Shown: positions 1-5,680 of the stretch, piece by piece
How the letters are laid out: each line of letters begins with the position of its first letter
How positions within the stretch are numbered: position 1 is the stretch's first letter
Assembly: GCA_025354615.1 (NCBI GenBank)
Contig: JANXMO010000026.1
Location: 1 to 5,935 of the forward strand
Direction: 5' to 3'
Length of the DNA: 5,935 nt
DNA from: Burkholderiales bacterium
GTDB taxonomy: Bacteria > Pseudomonadota > Gammaproteobacteria > Burkholderiales > Burkholderiaceae_C
Notes under the pieces: model-generated
What the model was told of the DNA's origin: nothing
Database searches by the model: none
Seen by the model: only the letters and a program-made list of their open reading frames with translations
Program-made: the position numbers and the translations under genes

Positions 1-1135
1 CAACCGCCGTTTCAACGTGCCACAAACCGCTGCGATGCCAGCGCGCCGGTTCGTTCCAGTCGGGCCGGTCGACCAGCGGGTAAATACAAAATCCCTGCAC
101 TGGCACGCCGGCCTGCAGCGCCTGGCGCACCTGGCTGGCCATGTCATGCAACCACGCCGCGCGGCCCACGCCTACATGGCTTGTTTCAGCCACCATCAAA
201 GGCCGCCTGTAGCGCTGCCAGGCATCGTCGAGCAGCCGTGCAAAGGGGCGCCGGCGCGGGTCGCGGCCAGCCCAGTCGAGCCGCGCTTCGCTTTCAAGCT
301 CCCACTGGCTGCTGTGGTAGTGGTTGACGCCCACCAAGTCCAGCCAGTCAAGACGGCCGCCCAGTTCCGGTTCCGCCCGGCCGCAAATCAAATCCCAGGC
401 CTGCCATTGCCAGCTGGCCACCTCTTCAGCACGGGCCAGCCACTCCGGCCGTCCGGCTGGCGGCACCACATGCACCAGTGGCTCGACATGGAGAAAGCGC
501 GCCCGCGGGTCTTCCTGACGCATGGCCGCCATTGCCGCGAGCGCCGCACGCGCCAGCCGCCGCTTGACTTCGTAGCCGCTGACGCGCGAGCTTTCAGCCG
601 CATTTTCAATGCCGTTGCCCGGCGTGTTGTTGGGCGGGTGCAGCAAACCCGGTTGCGATGCAGCCCAGGCCAGGTAGCCGATTTCATTGACCGGCGTGTA
701 GACCGGCGGCCGGTTGCTGAACGGCTTCAGTACTCTGGCCACTTCCCCTGCAAACCGCGCCAGCCGGGGAATCAATGCGTCGTCATGCAATGACAAATCA
801 TCGGGCAGCCCATAGTGCATGAGCGTCCACAGCACTTGCAGACCGTGGCGCCGCGCACTATGGGCAATGCGCAGTGCCCGCGTCAAGTCGATCGCGCCGC
901 CTGCCGCCTCTGAAAGACGCCAGCCAATGCTTTCACGAACGCATTTCAAACCCGCCTGCGCCGCGCGGCGGTGGTCTTCGTCGAGTCGGTCCGCATGCCC
1001 ACTGGCAGTCGCCAGGTCCAGCGCCACGCCAATGCCGTTGATATGGTCGGCGGCTTCAAAGCCGCCCATCCAAAAACCTCTGTAGGGAGCGGCGGGTTCG
1101 ACGACCGCAGCACCTTCCAAAATCCGGGTCGTCAC
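1..1135 (-). CDS. Clan GH-A (GH1-like) glycoside hydrolase, partial (C-terminus beyond left edge)
   Basis: The minus frame stays open from a GTG at 1135 to the window edge, giving 378 complete codons without a stop. The protein reads as a TIM-barrel retaining glycosidase related to beta-glucosidases. An early FWMGGFEAADH motif (residues 21-31) is followed by VRESIGWRLSE (66-76) and VLWTLMHYGLPDD (101-113). TPVNEIG (147-153) carries the likely acid/base Glu151 after Asn150. LVGVNHYHS (267-275) resembles the GH1 'G-I-N-Y-Y' strand, and MVAETSHVG (314-322) carries the likely nucleophile Glu317. The order and spacing of the two glutamates fit clan GH-A. There is no signal peptide, so it is probably cytoplasmic. 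GTG was chosen because the same frame has a stop 12 nt upstream and the conserved sequence begins soon after; Met23 lies inside the first conserved motif and is a poorer start. No good ribosome binding site precedes the GTG, so coupling to the gene upstream is likely. Substrate is unknown. Confidence 0.88.
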   Translation of the reverse strand, partial: MTTRILEGAAVVEPAAPYRGFWMGGFEAADHINGIGVALDLATASGHADRLDEDHRRAAQAGLKCVRESIGWRLSEAAGGAIDLTRALRIAHSARRHGLQVLWTLMHYGLPDDLSLHDDALIPRLARFAGEVARVLKPFSNRPPVYTPVNEIGYLAWAASQPGLLHPPNNTPGNGIENAAESSRVSGYEVKRRLARAALAAMAAMRQEDPRARFLHVEPLVHVVPPAGRPEWLARAEEVASWQWQAWDLICGRAEPELGGRLDWLDLVGVNHYHSSQWELESEARLDWAGRDPRRRPFARLLDDAWQRYRRPLMVAETSHVGVGRAAWLHDMASQVRQALQAGVPVQGFCIYPLVDRPDWNEPARWHRSGLWHVETAV

Positions 1136-1144
1136 AGCGAACCG

Positions 1145-1375
1145 TTACAGCCGCTGCGTGATCACGGCTTCAGGAGAAAACGGCTCCTGCACCGGCACGG
1201 GCCCGCCGGGCAAGGGCGGCTCTTCAACCGGCACCGGTGGTGCTGAAGGCACCGGATGGGGAGACGGTGGCAAGGGCACCACTTCTGGCGCAGGCGCAGG
1301 AATGTCTACTTCCATTGCATCGTGTGCCGTGGCTGGGTACCGGCGATGGGCGTCGGCTGTCTGGCAAATCAACAT
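1145..1375 (-). CDS. Small proline-rich hypothetical protein
   Basis: A 76-residue protein whose middle and end are dominated by proline with valine, alanine and glutamate, for example PLPPSPHPVPSAPPVPVEE. I do not recognise a domain, and there is no signal peptide or membrane segment. The ATG at 1375 is preferred over one ten codons upstream (1405) because a good GAGGGAG ribosome binding site lies about 8 nt before it. It ends 9 nt before the GTG of the glycoside hydrolase, on the same strand and in the same reading frame, so the two are probably an operon and translationally coupled. Being low complexity, the frame could stay open by composition alone, but the strong ribosome binding site and position argue that it is a real gene. 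Function is unknown; a flexible or partner-binding peptide is possible. Confidence 0.6.
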   Translation of the reverse strand: MLICQTADAHRRYPATAHDAMEVDIPAPAPEVVPLPPSPHPVPSAPPVPVEEPPLPGGPVPVQEPFSPEAVITQRL

Positions 1376-1481
1376 GGTGTTACTCCCTCGCTGCAACAGT
1401 GGCAAAAACGATTCCTATAAAAACATTCAGATTTACCGTTGCTTTCGCTTACCCGGGCATGTGGTTTGCAAGTTGGTTGGC
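1376..1481. promoter_or_regulatory. Divergent intergenic region with a possible -10 element
   Basis: These 106 bp separate the start of the proline-rich gene (minus) from glf (plus), so promoters for both directions should lie here or just inside the genes. The region is more AT-rich than its flanks. On the plus strand TATAAA at 1416-1421 matches five of six bases of a sigma-70 -10 element, but no convincing -35 hexamer sits 16-18 nt upstream. On the minus strand a TATAGG overlaps the same AT-rich patch. The GAGGGAG ribosome binding site of the minus gene lies at its left end; the glf side has no clear Shine-Dalgarno sequence. Confidence 0.3.
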
Positions 1482-2651
1482 ATGATGAATTACAAAACCA
1501 TGTTTGCCGCTGCGCCGGCGTCTTCAGGGTATGACACCTTGGTGGTCGGGGCCGGTTTTGCCGGCAGTGTGTTGGCTGAACGCCTGGCCTCGCAAGCCGG
1601 CCAACGCGTTCTCGTCGTCGACAAACGACCGCACATCGGTGGCAATGCGTATGACCGCTTCGATGATGCCGGTTTGTTGGTCCACCCTTACGGCCCGCAT
1701 ATCTTTCACACCAATTCAGCGGATGTTTTTTCTTACCTGTCGCAATTCACATCATGGCGGCCTTACCAGCACCGCGTGCTCGCCAGCGTTGACGGCCAAC
1801 TGCTGCCGATGCCGATCAATCTTGACACCGTCAACCGGCTCTACGGACTGTCGCTGACCTCCTTCGAGATGGACGGCTTTCTGGCTTCGATGGCTGAAAA
1901 AATCGAGCACCCGCAGACTTCCGAAGACGTCGTGGTGGGCCGCGTCGGCCGTGACCTGTACAACAAGTTTTTCAAAGGCTACACACGCAAGCAGTGGGGA
2001 CTCGATCCGTCGGAACTCGATGCCAGCGTGACAGCAAGAGTGCCCACCCGCACCAACCGGGATGACCGGTATTTCACGGACACCTACCAGGCCATGCCAT
2101 TGCACGGCTACACACGGCTTTTCGAAAACCTGCTGGCGCACCCCAACATCCATGTGATGCTGGGCACTGATTACCGCGACATCGTCCACCTCGTGCCTTG
2201 GCGGCACATGGTCTACAGCGGGCCGATCGACAGCTTTTTTGACTACCGCTTTGGCCGTTTGGCCTGGCGCAGCCTTGATTTCGAGCATGTCACGGTGCAG
2301 CCGCCCCGCGGTCAATCGTTGGTGCAGCCGGTTGGAACGGTCAACCATCCGAACGACCATCTCTACACACGTGTGACGGAGTTCAAACACCTGACCGGGC
2401 AAGTGCACGAGAGCACATCATTGGTGTATGAAATTCCGCGCGCCGATGGCGAACCGTACTACCCCGTGCCACGCGCGGAGAACACCGCGGTGTTTCGCCG
2501 CTACGAGGCCGAGGCTGAGCAGTTGAGCGACGTGACGTTCATCGGCCGCCTGGCCAGCTACAAGTACTACAACATGGACCAAGTCGTAGCCCAGGCACTG
2601 GCTGCATTCAAGCGCCTGACGAAGTCAACAAGCACAGTCACGACGCCATGA
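1482..2651 (+). CDS. glf: UDP-galactopyranose mutase
   Basis: Converts UDP-galactopyranose to UDP-galactofuranose using reduced FAD; the product feeds galactofuranose-containing lipopolysaccharide O-antigen or other surface glycans. The 389-residue length is normal for the bacterial enzyme. The N-terminal dinucleotide-binding fold shows VVGAGFAGSV (21-30) and the VVDKRPHIGGNAYD strand (45-58), followed by HPYGPHIFHTN (68-78). FKGYTRKQWG and the RTNRDDRYF stretch (Arg190) are family hallmarks, as is DYRFGRLAWRSL (254-265; Arg263 probably contacts the substrate diphosphate). The C-terminal YKYYNMDQVV (360-369) matches the conserved tyrosine/aspartate segment of the active site. The frame is open farther upstream, but homology begins around residue 17, so ATG 1482 (or ATG 1485) is chosen; its ribosome binding site is weak. 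The cytoplasmic enzyme is transcribed away from the glycosidase genes and converges with the YihY-family gene. Confidence 0.96.
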   Translation: MMNYKTMFAAAPASSGYDTLVVGAGFAGSVLAERLASQAGQRVLVVDKRPHIGGNAYDRFDDAGLLVHPYGPHIFHTNSADVFSYLSQFTSWRPYQHRVLASVDGQLLPMPINLDTVNRLYGLSLTSFEMDGFLASMAEKIEHPQTSEDVVVGRVGRDLYNKFFKGYTRKQWGLDPSELDASVTARVPTRTNRDDRYFTDTYQAMPLHGYTRLFENLLAHPNIHVMLGTDYRDIVHLVPWRHMVYSGPIDSFFDYRFGRLAWRSLDFEHVTVQPPRGQSLVQPVGTVNHPNDHLYTRVTEFKHLTGQVHESTSLVYEIPRADGEPYYPVPRAENTAVFRRYEAEAEQLSDVTFIGRLASYKYYNMDQVVAQALAAFKRLTKSTSTVTTP

Positions 2652-2741
2652 AAAGCACCACCAGTGATTATGAGAACCATTCGGCCGCAGGTGAAGAGGA
2701 CCCGGGTGCTGCAGTGGATCTGCCATTGCCCATGCAAATCA

Positions 2742-2775
2742 ATAAAAAAAACGATAACCGTGCAGCCGCCTCGGA
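2742..2775 (-). terminator. Weak candidate terminator after the YihY-family gene
   Basis: On the minus strand, about 10 nt after the stop at 2784, there is a small GC-rich segment with short self-complementarity (CCGAGGCGG) followed by a run of eight T (plus-strand A-run 2744-2751). The stem is only about three pairs, so it is weak as an intrinsic terminator. No hairpin plus T-run was found for glf on the plus strand in the same convergent gap. Confidence 0.25.
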
Positions 2776-2783
2776 ACGATTGC

Positions 2784-3722
2784 CTATTTCTTCTGCGCTG
2801 CCAATGGCGGCACTGACCGCTGAGGAATTGCTGGAGCCGGCAATGGCTCTGCCGTTTGCGAACGAGTTGCTTCCTTCAAAGAGCCGTACCGATGTGCGTA
2901 CACCCAAGTGAATTCGGCCCCCATCAAAAAAATTTGCGCCGAGTAATAAATCCACAGCAACAAGACGACCAGTGAAGCCGCCGCACCGAAAGCCGACGCC
3001 ACGCCGCTGCGGCCGATGTACAAACCGATCAACGACTTGCCGACGGTGAAAAGCAATGCGGTCAACAGCGCACCAATCCAGACATCACGCCAGGCCACGC
3101 GCACGCTGGGAATCCATTTGTAAATCATCCCGAACATTGCCGTCACCAAAGCAAAACTGAGCGAAAAGTTGAGCACATTGGCCATGATTTCCATGCCACT
3201 GAACCAAGGCTCCCACCACTTGCCCAATGCCGCCAATGCCGCACTGGCAATCAAAGACACCATCAGCAAAAAGCCGATGCCCAACACCAGACCAAGTGAC
3301 AACAAACGTGTTCTCAACAAACGCCATAAGCCACTGGCGGCAGGCCGAGAAGGCGCACGCCAAATGCGGTCCATTGCATCTTGCAGCTCGGAGAAAACAG
3401 TCGTTGCGCCAATAATCAATGCGGCAAGACCTACAAGCGTGCCAATGACGCCAGCGCTCGGATGATTCAATCCGGAAAGCAGCGTCTCAACTGTCTTCGC
3501 ACTGTCAGAGCCGACCAGTGTAGAAAGCTGCTCCAAAATTTCACTGCGCGCCGCCTGCTGGCCAAACACCAAGCCTGCCACTGAAATGACGATCAACAGC
3601 AGAGGTGCAATTGAAAACAGCGTGTAGAACGCCAGCGCCGCGCCCATGCTGGGCGCGTAATCTGCACTCCAGGAAGCTGCGGCGTCCCGCAATAACAACC
3701 AGAAAGGGCGCCAAGCGGGCAT
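2784..3722 (-). CDS. YihY/virulence factor BrkB family inner-membrane protein
   Basis: A 312-residue polytopic membrane protein of the YihY/BrkB family, once misnamed ribonuclease BN. About six membrane segments are visible, near residues 28-53, 91-111, 138-163, 179-201, 212-233 and 248-275. Family signatures are present in order: GAALAFYTLFSIAPLLLIVI (28-47), VGSDSA (70-75), TTVFSELQDAMDRIW (107-121), YKWIP (201-205), WRDVWIGALLTALLF (211-225), and SAFGAAASLVVLLLWIYYSA followed by the QIFLMGAEFTWVYA end (243-276). The last 35 residues are a polar, proline-rich cytoplasmic tail typical of homologues. The biochemical role of the family is not settled; envelope transport or integrity has been suggested. 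Its ATG lies 5 nt after the stop of the upstream lipoprotein gene, so the two are probably one transcript with coupled translation; the start has no strong ribosome binding site of its own. Confidence 0.93.
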   Translation of the reverse strand: MPAWRPFWLLLRDAAASWSADYAPSMGAALAFYTLFSIAPLLLIVISVAGLVFGQQAARSEILEQLSTLVGSDSAKTVETLLSGLNHPSAGVIGTLVGLAALIIGATTVFSELQDAMDRIWRAPSRPAASGLWRLLRTRLLSLGLVLGIGFLLMVSLIASAALAALGKWWEPWFSGMEIMANVLNFSLSFALVTAMFGMIYKWIPSVRVAWRDVWIGALLTALLFTVGKSLIGLYIGRSGVASAFGAAASLVVLLLWIYYSAQIFLMGAEFTWVYAHRYGSLKEATRSQTAEPLPAPAIPQRSVPPLAAQKK

Positions 3723-3727
3723 GCGTT

Positions 3728-3997
3728 TTACTGGCTTGCAGCAGAAGCCGGCAAGGGAGACGACGCGCTGCTGCTGTTGCTGCCCATGGCATCGGAAGCG
3801 GGGAATGCCGGTGCGGATGCTGATGCAGTGCCCATGGCATCGGAGGCGGGCAGGGAGGGCAATGCCGGCGTCGTTGCCGACGTCTCTGGCTGAATCGGCG
3901 TGTTGGTGGGCTTGCGCTCGCAGCCGGTCAGCAACGTGAGGGAAACCAGTGCAGTAGCAGCCAGAAAAGCTGCGCGTTGGGTGATGGAAGTGATCAT
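3728..3997 (-). CDS. Small Ser/Ala/Pro-rich putative lipoprotein
   Basis: An 89-residue protein with a lipoprotein signal peptide: a short polar N-terminus with Arg8, a hydrophobic core (about 9-23), then the lipobox LLTGC with Cys26 as the lipidation site. Residue +2 after the cysteine is glutamate, which does not indicate the inner-membrane retention seen with aspartate, so outer-membrane sorting is plausible. The mature 64 residues are nearly all Ser, Ala, Pro and Thr, contain two copies of the peptide PASDAMG, and are probably unstructured. ATG 3997 gives a normal signal-peptide length; in-frame ATGs at 4012 and 4045 would add an unusual leader, and none has a strong ribosome binding site. 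It lies just upstream of the YihY-family gene. Function is unknown; it might be an envelope anchor or linker. Confidence 0.72.
   Translation of the reverse strand: MITSITQRAAFLAATALVSLTLLTGCERKPTNTPIQPETSATTPALPSLPASDAMGTASASAPAFPASDAMGSNSSSASSPLPASAASQ
3781..3849. repeat. Two 21-bp direct repeats inside the lipoprotein gene
   Basis: The 21-bp blocks at 3781-3801 and 3829-3849 begin TGCCCATGGCATCGGA and differ at one base (A or G at the seventeenth position). Their starts are 48 bp apart, an exact number of codons, so both encode the same PASDAMG peptide on the minus strand. The pattern fits an in-frame duplication of a 16-codon unit, with the spacers since diverged. Confidence 0.8.
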
Positions 3998-4217
3998 GGT
4001 GTATTCAGGCATTTTAAAAAGAATAAGAGCCGAATGAAGAGCCAAATGGTTTGACAGCCAACAGCGGCCCGCTTGATGCCAGGGGTTGTCTCAAGGCACC
4101 TCCATGAAGAGCAAGGCGTGTTCCTGCGCGACAACTGTCAACCCCACCACCGTTAAACCCGAAGTTTTGATGTATGGATGATGACCATAGCATTTTCATC
4201 AAAAAGTGAGGCTGTCT

Positions 4218-4400
4218 TCAAGCAAGCGGCGCTGGCCAGGCGCCGGCCGGCGGCTGCCGCGCCGCAAGTGCGCGTTCAACGGGCAAAAGCGCTTCGGCAA
4301 TACGATCAATGCGCAGACTATCCCATATGGGGGCGGTATATGCATCATCCAGTTGGCGTCGCAAACGGTGGTATTGGCCGTCCAATTCTTTGTCATTCAT
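4218..4400 (-). CDS. Small conserved-looking hypothetical protein (60 aa)
   Basis: A 60-residue soluble protein beginning MNDKELDGQYHRLRRQLDDA and continuing YTAPIWDSLRIDRIAEALLPVERALAARQ. The charge pattern suggests two amphipathic helices (about 3-20 and 28-48) joined by a short turn, with a proline/alanine-rich end. I recall similar short proteins in Comamonadaceae genomes but know no function for them. The ATG at 4400 is preceded by a modest GAAAG ribosome binding site at a reasonable distance. The composition is far more protein-like than the competing frames over the same bases, which give cysteine, tryptophan or arginine-rich products. It stands alone, with about 220 bp to the lipoprotein gene downstream and about 90-180 bp to the gene upstream, so it probably has its own promoter. 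Confidence 0.66.
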   Translation of the reverse strand: MNDKELDGQYHRLRRQLDDAYTAPIWDSLRIDRIAEALLPVERALAARQPPAGAWPAPLA

Positions 4401-4492
4401 GCAAAACTTTCAGTGAGCAGGCAAATATTGAAAAGAAATGCTGGAGTCACGTTCAATAACACAGCACCAAGAGTCAATAGAGGCGATGCCAA

Positions 4493-4626
4493 TCAAGTTT
4501 GAAAGAAGGCGGCATTCGCCATCAACTTGTTTGACATGGTTTCAGGCTCAAACGGATAGGCAAGCTGCATGCCAGTGGCAATTGCTACGGAGGTGTTCCT
4601 GGTTTCAACCATGCCATCAAGGGCCC
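4493..4626 (-). other. Probable continuation of the upstream gene in the -1 frame (frameshifted C-terminus)
   Basis: Downstream of the GGGGCCC tract (minus strand, 4627-4621) the -1 frame is open from 4642 to a TGA at 4493. Read from the tract it gives 43 residues, beginning ALDGMVETRNTSVAIATG and ending MSNKLMANAAFFQT. Joined after residue Val-Gly of the 338-residue protein, the sequence runs on naturally (NTTVG then ALDGMVETRN). The unshifted frame instead ends ten codons later in PLMAWLKPGTPP. One extra G in the tract, or one re-read base, would produce a 369-residue protein. The protein-like composition is the evidence; no homologue alignment was available. Confidence 0.55.
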
Positions 4627-5601
4627 CACCGTGGTGTTAAAAACATCGGCGCCCAAGCGGTCGAACTTCATGCGCGAAATTGTTCTCAATTGAATATCAA
4701 CGGCTGCGCCTGCAGCTTCTTGGGTCATGCCAACCACTTCTTGCAACTGAATGGCTGTCGCCCTCGACTGATTAATGACATTTAACCGACGTTGGCACTC
4801 ATCAGGTGGCATGGCCTCGAAAGCGGCGATATCGAATTTATCTTTGAGAAAACTGTTGGCATCCATGAATTCTTCAAAAATGCGCGTTGCTTGATTCTTC
4901 AAAGCTTCGGTTGAGGTGACCCACGCAGGCAAAGCGGTATTGATTTGGGCGCTGTTTGCACGCAGGTCTTGGATCGGACTATGGTGCAAGGCCTGGCTGG
5001 CCTTCAAGGTGGCATCGCGAACAAATGCCGTATGGGCTTTGAACGTTTCAATGGCTTCTGCAGTGAGTGGGGCCTCTGCATTGAACACTGATGGCACCAC
5101 ATGAGCCATGTCGCCGATTCTTTTTACGGTGGCCAACGTGTCAATGACCGGTGGAACAGGCGTTGGCCGGGGGATAGGCAGCAAGCGCAAAGCGCGCAAC
5201 ACTTGTTGAGTCACGCCATGGTGAGAAGCCGGCACGGCTGAAGAGCCGTTGGCTGCAGCAGTTTTCAGCATCGCCCAGCCACCGTTTTCCAACAAGGCTG
5301 TCAACTCGTGCAAAGCGGCCTGTGCCGCCGGTACAGCGCCCAACGCTTCCACTGCCGCTGCACTGGCATTAATGGGGGAATGACCAATAGCCAACGCTGC
5401 CGGCGGCGGTGAACGCACACGACCAATTGCCGAGTCACTGTTGCCCTGAGGGCGATCGAGATCGGGAAGTCCGCCAACACTGTTGGCGCTGGTGCCCGGA
5501 AGGCTGGCCGCAATTCTTGCAGGTGGAGGCGACACACTTGCATTTTGAGCCGTCAACCCGGAGCGGCCCCGCGAAGGAGATGTATTTGAAGGAATGGACA
5601 T
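4585..5601 (-). CDS. Hypothetical protein of 338 aa, Ser/Pro-rich N-terminus, helical C-terminal half; probably frameshifted near its end
   Basis: I do not recognise this protein. Residues 1-75 are rich in Ser, Pro, Ala and Gly, with no acidic residue in about the first 45, and look disordered. Residues 78-120 include an Ala-rich helical stretch; a proline-rich hinge (IPRPTPVPP) lies near 143-151. From about 175 to 325 the sequence is polar and helical, including ALKNQATRIFEEFMDANSFL and RATAIQLQEVVGMTQEAAGA. There is no Sec signal, lipobox or membrane segment. ATG 5601 is preferred to the in-frame GTG at 5613, although neither has a strong ribosome binding site. The gene starts 79 nt after the stop of the flavoprotein gene. 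The last residues (PLMAWLKPGTPP) are probably out of frame; the -1 frame gives a better C-terminus ending at 4493. The N-terminus resembles type III secretion signals, but no secretion genes are in view. Confidence 0.75.
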   Translation of the reverse strand: MSIPSNTSPSRGRSGLTAQNASVSPPPARIAASLPGTSANSVGGLPDLDRPQGNSDSAIGRVRSPPPAALAIGHSPINASAAAVEALGAVPAAQAALHELTALLENGGWAMLKTAAANGSSAVPASHHGVTQQVLRALRLLPIPRPTPVPPVIDTLATVKRIGDMAHVVPSVFNAEAPLTAEAIETFKAHTAFVRDATLKASQALHHSPIQDLRANSAQINTALPAWVTSTEALKNQATRIFEEFMDANSFLKDKFDIAAFEAMPPDECQRRLNVINQSRATAIQLQEVVGMTQEAAGAAVDIQLRTISRMKFDRLGADVFNTTVGPLMAWLKPGTPP

Positions 5602-5637
5602 TGCATTTACCACTACGGGCCCGATGGATTGCTCACT

Positions 5638-5656
5638 GCCTGACAGGCGCTCAGGC
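5638..5656. repeat. Short inverted repeat between the flavoprotein gene and the 338-aa gene
   Basis: GCCTGA at 5638-5643 and its exact complement TCAGGC at 5651-5656 flank a 7-base loop, so a 6-bp hairpin can form in the 79-nt gap. On the minus strand no T-run follows, so it is not a convincing intrinsic terminator; transcription may continue into the 338-residue gene, or the hairpin may be chance. Confidence 0.3.
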
Positions 5657-5680
5657 TAGCCGACCTGGTGTGAGGCAGCG

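Noticed and set aside
17..793. 258-codon plus-strand frame
   Set aside because: It lies entirely antisense to the glycoside hydrolase, whose minus-strand translation carries recognisable catalytic motifs. The plus frame is rich in Arg, Pro and His, as expected of a shadow in GC-rich DNA.
1158..1481. N-terminal extension of glf (open frame from 1158)
   Set aside because: The extra 108 codons are Gly/Ser/Thr-rich, antisense to the proline-rich gene, and not part of the mutase fold, which begins near residue 17 from ATG 1482.
1752..2408. 218-codon minus-strand frame
   Set aside because: Antisense to the middle of glf, which is conserved along its whole length; the minus product has a His/Val/Arg-rich shadow composition.
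3869..3882. CGTCG/CGACG hairpin inside the lipoprotein gene
   Set aside because: Only a 5-bp stem within coding sequence, with no T-run; explained by codon choice.
4014..4202. 62-codon minus-strand frame beginning MMKMLWSSSIHQ
   Set aside because: It requires a TTG start without a ribosome binding site, overlaps the alternative starts of the lipoprotein gene, and has no protein-like pattern.
4178..4502. Plus-strand frames of 93 and 98 codons
   Set aside because: Opposite the 60-residue gene and the intergenic region; Arg/Cys-rich composition and no ribosome binding site.
4621..4650. Programmed -1 frameshift signal
   Set aside because: The nearby GTTTTTAAC is followed by a stop in the -1 frame, so it cannot be the slip site. 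The GGGGCCC tract is not a canonical heptamer and no strong stimulatory stem follows it. An indel or base-calling error is simpler.
4438..4785. 115-codon plus-strand frame
   Set aside because: Antisense to the end of the 338-residue gene and its -1 frame tail; rich in Cys, His and Gln, typical of a shadow.
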